From: Acidobacteriota bacterium
GTDB taxonomy: Bacteria; Acidobacteriota; Vicinamibacteria; Vicinamibacterales; 2-12-FULL-66-21
Direction: 5' to 3'
Length of the DNA stretch: 10,568 bases
Assembly (NCBI GenBank): GCA_020200195.1
Contig: JAIVJE010000039.1
Location: 1-10,568, forward strand
The position numbers and the translations under genes are program-made. Shown piece by piece: positions 6,577 to 10,568 of the stretch. The notes beneath the pieces are model-generated. The model was given only the letters and a program-made list of their open reading frames with translations, did no database searches and was not told the DNA's origin. How positions within the stretch are numbered: position 1 is the first letter of the stretch; the number at the start of each line of letters is the position of its first letter.

Positions 6577-6998
6577 TGACTAGACAGCGGTCCAAGTTGG
6601 AAAAGATGGAAGGGTTGTTCAAGGCGCTCGGGGATGCCACTCGCCTGCGCATACTGGGCCTGCTCATGACGGGCGAAGTGTGCGTGTGCCACATCTACCA
6701 GAGTCTCAAGATTCCGCAGCCAAAGGCGTCGCGCCATCTGGCCTATCTGCGGAGTGCTGGACTGGTCGAGACGCGCCGTGACGGCCTCTGGGTCCACTAC
6801 CGCATGGCCGGTCTGCCGGATCCCGTTCTCAAGACCATCAGCGAGACGGTGCGACATGCCCTGACCCACATGGATGTCGTGCACCGCGATGCGGAACGAC
6901 TGCAGAAGAAGACGGGCTGCTGTCTGCCCGCGTCAGACAGTCGCGCAGGCCTGGCATGTTGTGAGCAACAACAAGAGCCGGCCCGAGTGAATCAATGA
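6576..6998 (+). CDS. ArsR/SmtB-family metalloregulatory repressor
   Basis: A 140-residue winged-helix repressor expected to leave DNA on binding a metal(loid). LFKALGDATRLRILGLL (14-30) and the recognition helix region PQPKASRHLAYLRSAGLVET (48-67) are the standard ArsR HTH, followed by the wing (RRDGLWVHYRM). EVCVCHI (34-40) matches the ELCVCDL arsenite-binding motif of E. coli ArsR, with Cys36 and Cys38; the usual Asp is His39. The tail has two further vicinal pairs, Cys115-Cys116 and Cys128-Cys129, which may add a ligand site. ATG 6576 would give a nearly leaderless mRNA. ATG 6606 (MEGLFKALGD, GGAAAAG just upstream) is a credible alternative giving 130 residues. A longer frame from a TTG at 6498 would run into the arginase-like gene and the operator, so it is rejected. 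The stop overlaps the next gene's ATG (ATGA). No arsB, arsC, arsM or acr3 is in the window. Confidence 0.93.
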   Translation: MTRQRSKLEKMEGLFKALGDATRLRILGLLMTGEVCVCHIYQSLKIPQPKASRHLAYLRSAGLVETRRDGLWVHYRMAGLPDPVLKTISETVRHALTHMDVVHRDAERLQKKTGCCLPASDSRAGLACCEQQQEPARVNQ

Positions 6999-7408
6999 GT
7001 ATGGGCGATAACGTGGAGGACACGGCCTCAACCAGGCATCTGCCGGTCGCGTGCAGCCTGACTCCGGAGGCCATCGCGGCGCGGAAGGCCGATCTGCTTC
7101 CGGGACTCGTCGGCCGCGCCACCGCCCGGGAGGAGAGCGCCTGCGGCGTGCGGCTTCGATTCCCTGCGGACGCTCTTGCTGCAATCGCGTCGGCGATCGA
7201 GCTGGAGCGCCAGTGTTGCCGGTTCCTGCGCTTCGAAGTGATCGTCGAGCCGGACGGCGGTCCGGATTCAGTACTCGGTGAACATCCGCTGGATCTCGGC
7301 GCCGTCGCGCGTTTTGGAGAGCGCGAGCATCAGGAGGACTCGGGCCTTGATCGGCATCAGGTCCTCACCGGCGATTCGGTAATTGCCCGGTCCCCCCGAT
7401 GCCTCTGA
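6995..7408 (+). CDS. ArsR-linked small CC-motif protein with replaced C-terminus
   Basis: A 137-residue soluble protein coupled to the ArsR gene by an ATGA overlap. Residues 17-90 look like a small family I recall next to ArsR/MerR regulators: PVACSLTPEAIAARKADLL, then RLRFPAD, then the signature IELERQCCRFLRFEVIVEPD and GGP. The vicinal Cys74-Cys75 could bind a thiophilic metal. Relatives continue after EPxGGP with a beta strand and a TGPxGxKxFL-type ending. Here, from residue 91 (base 7265), that pattern is absent, and the remaining 47 codons run antisense through the last 140 bases of the asparaginase gene. The C-terminus therefore looks lost by a rearrangement and replaced by read-through. 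ATG 7001 is an alternative start. It could still be expressed as a chimeric protein, or be a pseudogene. Function unknown. Confidence 0.7.
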   Translation: MSMGDNVEDTASTRHLPVACSLTPEAIAARKADLLPGLVGRATAREESACGVRLRFPADALAAIASAIELERQCCRFLRFEVIVEPDGGPDSVLGEHPLDLGAVARFGEREHQEDSGLDRHQVLTGDSVIARSPRCL

Positions 7409-8356
7409 GGCGGCCTGCGGCGGCCCCGGCCGGCGTCGTGCTGCAATACGGCCGCTTCCAGCGCGCGTGCAGAGGACGACGAACACACCCTTCTCGAGCG
7501 CGTACTGAAGCCCGTCGCCCTGCGTCCCGCTAATCGCCCCGGCGCCGGCCGTGGCGATCACAATCCCCTTGGCGCCCTGATCCACGAGCGCCTTGATCAC
7601 GTCGCCGGTCGCGCCCTGATAGACCAGTACCACGTCGACCCGCGGGAGATCCTCTACCGACGAGACATCGAACTCCGTGTTCTTGGTGTGCCGTCGGATT
7701 ACATCGCGGTAGTACACGACGCGATCGGGATCGACAACACCCAGCACGCCGTAGCCGCGGGTTTGAAACGTCTGCAGCCGCAGAGCGTCCGCTTTTGTGG
7801 CCTCGCGCGCCGCGTTGATCTCGTCGTTGAGTACGACGAGCACACCCTTGCCGCGTGACTCCGCGGCTGCGGCGACGCGGAAGCCTTCGAGCAGATTGGC
7901 TGCTCCCTCATACCCGAGCGTACTGGGATTACGCATAGACCCGACGATGACGACCGGCTTGTCACTACGGACCGTCAGGTTCAGAAAATAGGCCATTTCT
8001 TCGAGCGTATCGGTGCCGGTGGTGACGACGATCCCGGCAAGGTCCGGGTCCTCGGCAAAAAGAATGTTGATACGCCGGGCAAGCCCCAGCCACTGCCTGA
8101 TCGTGAGCTCGCTGCTCGCCACGTTGGCAAACTGCTCCGACTCCGCTCGCGTGTATTGCTCGATACCGGGCGTCGCCTTGATCAGCTCGTCGGCGGTGAG
8201 TCGGCCGCCGGTTCTGTTGGAGATCGTGCCTCCCGTCGCGAGGAGTCGGACTTTCGGCAGGGGGCCATCCGGCTTCGCCTGGGCGGCGGCGGCCGCAGGC
8301 ACCGACGCGAACGTCAGAAGGAGAGCGACAATTCGGAGGCGCAACGCATGGCGCAT
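7268..8356 (-). CDS. Secreted type II L-asparaginase
   Basis: A 362-residue exported enzyme hydrolysing L-asparagine to aspartate and ammonia, from ATG 8356, which begins a clear signal peptide (MRHALRLRIVALLLTFASVP, then AAAAAQ). Active-site motifs: LLATGGTISN (38-47) with nucleophile Thr44, Ser81 or Ser82 at the substrate Ser position, TTGTDTLEE (112-120) with Thr115 and Asp116, and a triad Lys at 188 in NDEINAAREATKAD. The Tyr25 equivalent of E. coli AnsB is not evident in the flexible loop (NRTGGRLT), as I recall for acidobacterial members. It ends IQRMFTEY, the usual family end, so the gene is complete. An in-frame TTG at 8425 and ATG at 8419 exist upstream but would put about 20 residues before the signal peptide and overlap the preceding gene. 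No Shine-Dalgarno is seen. It lies 37 bases after the small protein gene and is probably cotranscribed with it. Confidence 0.93.
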   Translation of the reverse strand: MRHALRLRIVALLLTFASVPAAAAAQAKPDGPLPKVRLLATGGTISNRTGGRLTADELIKATPGIEQYTRAESEQFANVASSELTIRQWLGLARRINILFAEDPDLAGIVVTTGTDTLEEMAYFLNLTVRSDKPVVIVGSMRNPSTLGYEGAANLLEGFRVAAAAESRGKGVLVVLNDEINAAREATKADALRLQTFQTRGYGVLGVVDPDRVVYYRDVIRRHTKNTEFDVSSVEDLPRVDVVLVYQGATGDVIKALVDQGAKGIVIATAGAGAISGTQGDGLQYALEKGVFVVLCTRAGSGRIAARRRPGPPQAASEASGGPGNYRIAGEDLMPIKARVLLMLALSKTRDGAEIQRMFTEY

Positions 8357-8357
8357 C

Positions 8358-8394
8358 GCGCCACTATATCTGAGCAGGTGGCGCGTCACGCCAC
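8358..8394 (-). promoter_or_regulatory. Alternative hairpins ahead of the asparaginase start
   Basis: In minus-strand mRNA, arm A GTGGCG (8394-8389) can pair with arm B CGCCAC (8383-8378) across a 5-base loop. Arm B extended to GCGCCAC (8384-8378) can instead pair with arm C GTGGCGC (8364-8358) across a 13-base loop. Arm A overlaps the stop codon of the small upstream gene; arm C ends one base before the asparaginase ATG, where a ribosome binding site should be. The two pairings exclude each other. TAGTGGCG is also an 8-base direct repeat here (8396-8389 and 8366-8359). Confidence 0.35.
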
Positions 8395-8609
8395 TAGAGC
8401 CGAGCGCGTGCCTGCCCATGCGCAAGCGACAGCCAGCGGCTGAGTTGCTGCGCGGCTTCGCCGGGAGTGCTGCCGTAAAACGGCATCAGCGCTGCGGACC
8501 CTCCGGGGAGGCGCGCTATCTGCGCGCGCCATTGATCGTGGCCGACGCTCAACACTTCGATGACGTACTCACGCCCATTGATGGTCTCTTCGAAACGGTG
8601 GACATTCAC
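8394..8609 (-). CDS. Small conserved hypothetical protein upstream of asparaginase
   Basis: A 71-residue protein from a GTG at 8609 (VNVHRFEETINGREYVIEVL, then WRAQIARLPGGSAALMPFYG, then TPGEAAQQLSRWLSLAH). It has the look of a genuine small alpha/beta protein: a beta hairpin, a PGG turn, and a C-terminal amphipathic helix. I recall similar short uncharacterised proteins in Acidobacteriota, with no known function. The frame stays open up to another GTG at 8705, but the extra residues look non-family, and a good minus-strand promoter at 8681-8654 lies inside that extension, so 8609 is preferred. No clear Shine-Dalgarno. No signal peptide, so probably cytoplasmic. Its stop precedes the asparaginase ATG by 37 bases. 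Confidence 0.68.
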   Translation of the reverse strand: MNVHRFEETINGREYVIEVLSVGHDQWRAQIARLPGGSAALMPFYGSTPGEAAQQLSRWLSLAHGQARARL

Positions 8610-8653
8610 GGTCGTCGCCAGAAAAACGGAGGTCAGGTCGCGGGTGAAACTGC

Positions 8654-8681
8654 ATTCTAACGGCTCTGCGCGAACGTTCAA
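8654..8681 (-). promoter_or_regulatory. Sigma70-like promoter for the small protein/asparaginase pair
   Basis: On the minus strand TTGAAC (8681-8676), a 16-base spacer and TAGAAT (8659-8654, five of six consensus bases) form a plausible promoter. Transcription would start near 8647, giving a leader of about 38 bases to the GTG at 8609. Confidence 0.45.
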
Positions 8682-8727
8682 GCGAAAGGACGGTCGAAGC
8701 CGCACTCACACAGTGCACTCAGCGCTT

Positions 8728-8756
8728 TTGACGGGAGAAGCGCGCAAAAATATAAA
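8728..8756 (+). promoter_or_regulatory. Strong sigma70-type promoter for the exported-protein gene
   Basis: TTGACG (8728-8733) and TATAAA (8751-8756) are each five of six consensus bases, with the optimal 17-base spacer and an A/T-rich run before the -10. Transcription would start near 8763. This rules against the in-frame ATG at 8756 as a start and favours ATG 8861. Confidence 0.55.
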
Positions 8757-8766
8757 TGGCTTGTCC

Positions 8767-8810
8767 ACCGGTCCACAGCCGTTCAACGGTTCTTCCACAG
8801 CTTTTCAACA
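8767..8810 (+). repeat. Four 11-base phased repeats just downstream of the promoter
   Basis: Successive 11-mers ACCGGTCCACA, GCCGTTCAACG, GTTCTTCCACA and GCTTTTCAACA share a TTCMACA-like core at their 3' ends with four variable bases between. One unit per helical turn puts all cores on the same DNA face. They begin a few bases after the predicted start point, in the 5' untranslated region. The cores resemble degenerate DnaA boxes (at best 7 of 9), but the 7+4 architecture is also that of PhoB/OmpR-class sites. An additional TTGTCCACC at 8761-8769 is out of phase. Confidence 0.5.
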
Positions 8811-8860
8811 GCCCGCCGCGCTTGACCACATCGCAGACGGGCACTACGCTGAGATCTTCC

Positions 8861-10258
8861 ATGCTGAAGCTTGGGAAACTCCGTGCGGGGCACTGTATCC
8901 GTGCGGTGCCGATGCTGATCCTCGCGTTGGCGGTGTCTGCCCGGGCGTCTGACGCCGACGCCGTTCTGTACCGCATCTTCCTGCGCGACGGATTGACGGT
9001 CGTCAGCTACGGTGAGTTCGCACGTGTCGCCAATCGCGTGGTGTTTTCAATCCCGATCGGAACCGATGCCGCCGCGCCGTCGCTGCAGCTCGTGAGTATT
9101 CCGGAGGCGACTGTCGACTGGGAAAAGACGGACCGCTACGCGGAGGCTGCCCGGGCGCGCCGTTACGCGGAGACGCGAGGGGAAGCGGATTTTACGCTGC
9201 TCAGCAGCGAGGTGGCGCGCGTCCTCAACGAGGTGGCGCTCACGGACGATCCCACACGGCGTGTCGCGCTCGCCGACTACGCGCGTAAGCAGCTCGCCCA
9301 ATGGCCGCTGGTCAACTATGGGTACCGATCCTCCGACGTGGCGCAGCTGTCGGCTTTGCTGGACGAGCTGGTCTCCGACCTGCGGGTGGCGGCCGGCCAC
9401 TCGCGGTTCGATCTCAGCCTGGTCGCTAACACGGTGCCGCCGGCATACGTCCCTCTCCTGCCGGGCCCGGGGCTTCGCGAGAGCATCGAGCAGGCATTCA
9501 TCGTTGCAGGCGTCACGCCGGAGCCCGCCGAGCGTGCGTCGTTGTTCCAGGCCATCCTGAAGACGCTCGAGCCGCAACCGAATGACCTCGCATGGGTCCC
9601 TGCGATCCGCGCGCGGGCGGTGGCGGAACTCTCGGCCGAACAGCGTACCGACGAGCGCTACAAAGAACTGTCTTCGCGGTCGCTCGAAGCGGCGGCGAAG
9701 CGAGTCAAGAAAGCCGACATTCGAGCGATCGAGGCCTTGATTCGAGACGTACTGAAGACAGACGCGTCACTGGGGCACCGGCGGCCGCACGAGACGGCGG
9801 CCCTTCTGGCGGTGCTCGATGGCCGCCTGAATGAAGCTCGCCGCCTGAGATTGGCGAGCGATGCCTGGAACCTTCGCGTGCCCGTCCTGCGGACCTACCG
9901 GCGCGACAGCGGCCGCGCGATCGGTCAACTGCGACGATCGAAGAAATGGCTGGAAGAGATCCGCCAGCTCGCCGGTCCATCTCCGCAGTCGCTCGATCGG
10001 CTCGCCGAGCGGCTCGATCGCGGCCGGAGGGAACTACACGGTCTGACGCCACCGGCGGAGTTTCAGGCGGCCCATGAAATGCTCGACGCGGCCTACCAGA
10101 TGGCCGCCCGCGCCGGTGCGTTGCGCCGGGCCGCCGTGTCGGCCAACGACATGAACCTGGCCTGGCAGGCCTCGTCCGCCGCAGCGGGCGCCCTCATGTT
10201 GCTCGATCGCGCCCGCGTGGATCTCGATCGGCTGACCGCCCCCCCGCGGATCCCGTGA
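8861..10258 (+). CDS. Exported, largely helical protein of unknown function
   Basis: 465 residues from ATG 8861. Residues 5-31 form a signal peptide (KLRAGHCIRAVPMLILALAVSARAS), so the product is periplasmic or secreted. Residues 35-90 are beta-rich (YRIFLRDGLTVVSYGEFARV, VVFSIPIG, LQLVSIPEATVDWEKTD). The remainder is strongly helical and rich in Ala, Arg, Leu and Glu (RYAETRGEADFTLLSSEVAR; AAAKRVKKADIRAIEALIR; LDRLAERLDRGRRELHGL), possibly a coiled-coil or helical-repeat scaffold. I recognise no named domain or catalytic motif, although this N-terminal segment feels familiar from other Acidobacteriota proteins. An alternative ATG at 8912 would start inside the signal peptide; an in-frame ATG at 8756 lies within the promoter. 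The stop overlaps the GTG of the next gene (GTGA), so the two are translationally coupled. Confidence 0.83.
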   Translation: MLKLGKLRAGHCIRAVPMLILALAVSARASDADAVLYRIFLRDGLTVVSYGEFARVANRVVFSIPIGTDAAAPSLQLVSIPEATVDWEKTDRYAEAARARRYAETRGEADFTLLSSEVARVLNEVALTDDPTRRVALADYARKQLAQWPLVNYGYRSSDVAQLSALLDELVSDLRVAAGHSRFDLSLVANTVPPAYVPLLPGPGLRESIEQAFIVAGVTPEPAERASLFQAILKTLEPQPNDLAWVPAIRARAVAELSAEQRTDERYKELSSRSLEAAAKRVKKADIRAIEALIRDVLKTDASLGHRRPHETAALLAVLDGRLNEARRLRLASDAWNLRVPVLRTYRRDSGRAIGQLRRSKKWLEEIRQLAGPSPQSLDRLAERLDRGRRELHGLTPPAEFQAAHEMLDAAYQMAARAGALRRAAVSANDMNLAWQASSAAAGALMLLDRARVDLDRLTAPPRIP

Positions 10259-10568
10259 TCACCCCACGCACGACCCGCTTGATACGGGTCCCGGATCTCA
10301 GAGCGATGCACCGCGCGATTGCTGCGCGGGTGACTGACAGCGCCGCCGCCCGCGGATGCGCGATCATCGTGCCCACACGCGGTGCAGGGGAGGAGCTCCG
10401 ACGGACGCTCGAGAACCTGCTTCTCCTGGACCCCAGCGTACCCGGATCGGACGCAACCGCGGTGTCTGCGTCGAAGGCAATCATCTTTCCCGAGTTGCTG
10501 ACTCGCGGCGATTTCTACGTGCGCCTGCACGAGCGGCTCAGCGGCGTGCCTCCGCTGCTCACTGACTT
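10255..10568 (+). CDS. AddB-like PD-(D/E)XK nuclease/helicase-family protein, 5' part
   Basis: From GTG 10255 the frame stays open to the window edge (104 codons). RLIRVPDLRAMHRAIAARV is followed by AIIVPTRGAGEELRRTLENL and AIIFPELLTRGDFYVRLHER, then PPLLTD. This order (a VPTR.AAE.LRRTL strand-helix, then LPELLTRDxxYxRLHE) matches my memory of the N-terminus of AddB-like DNA repair subunits in Acidobacteriota, which process double-strand breaks together with AddA. No Walker A GxGKT is present, as in some AddB-type subunits. The C-terminal nuclease motif (with Fe-S cysteines) would lie outside the window. ATG 10306 is a less likely start, since the four-base overlap with the upstream stop and the family-like RLIRVPDL sequence favour the GTG. 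The link between a repair nuclease and an exported protein is unexplained and may only be operon economy. Confidence 0.68.
   Translation, partial: MITPRTTRLIRVPDLRAMHRAIAARVTDSAAARGCAIIVPTRGAGEELRRTLENLLLLDPSVPGSDATAVSASKAIIFPELLTRGDFYVRLHERLSGVPPLLTD

Noticed and set aside
8740..8820. Replication origin (AT-rich stretch plus DnaA-box-like motifs)
   Set aside because: The best motifs match TTATNCACA at only 7 of 9 positions, the AT-rich part is explained by a promoter -10, and no dnaA, dnaN or gyrB is in view. Kept only as a phased repeat array.

Overview
The window is a GC-rich bacterial chromosome segment with densely packed genes on both strands. The gene content suggests Acidobacteriota, probably a Vicinamibacteria-like soil lineage. 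The clues are a TonB-dependent receptor with an N-terminal carboxypeptidase-regulatory (Ig-like) domain, a Ser/Thr kinase fused to a TPR tail, and a secreted type II L-asparaginase ending IQRMFxEY. This placement rests on remembered family resemblance, not on a search.

Layout. The left edge (minus) holds the first 17 codons of what looks like a YnfA/UPF0060 membrane protein. It is divergent from a small secreted protein at 155-427 that looks like a cupin with its middle removed. Next, on the minus strand, come an 876-residue TonB-dependent outer-membrane receptor (488-3118) and, upstream of it, a 749-residue Ser/Thr kinase with a TolB/FlgO-like domain and TPR repeats (3195-5444). The receptor has its own good sigma70-type promoter in the 76-base gap, so it need not depend on read-through from the kinase. 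The divergent gap 5445-5683 is rich in signals: a TATAAT box, a small inverted repeat, an 18-bp perfect palindrome, and a 25-codon arginine-rich ORF with a strong ribosome binding site.

On the plus strand follow an arginase-superfamily protein lacking several arginase residues (5684-6532), an ArsR-type repressor with a palindromic operator at its start (6576-6998), and a translationally coupled small CC-motif protein (6995-7408). The family-like sequence of this last protein stops within a few bases of the stop codon of the convergent asparaginase gene. The minus strand then carries the secreted L-asparaginase (7268-8356), preceded by a conserved small protein (8394-8609). They are separated by 37 bases that can form two mutually exclusive hairpins.

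Finally, a strong plus-strand promoter (TTGACG-N17-TATAAA, 8728-8756) is followed by four 11-base phased repeats. Downstream are an exported protein of unknown function (8861-10258) and, overlapping it by four bases, the start of an AddB-like PD-(D/E)XK nuclease/helicase-family gene that runs off the right edge.

No rRNA, tRNA, CRISPR array, transposase or phage gene was seen, and no gene-free stretch exceeds 300 bases. The most unusual signals are the arginine-rich leader ORF before an atypical arginase-like gene, the switch-like hairpins before asparaginase, the 11-base phased array, and two genes that look shortened by deletion.
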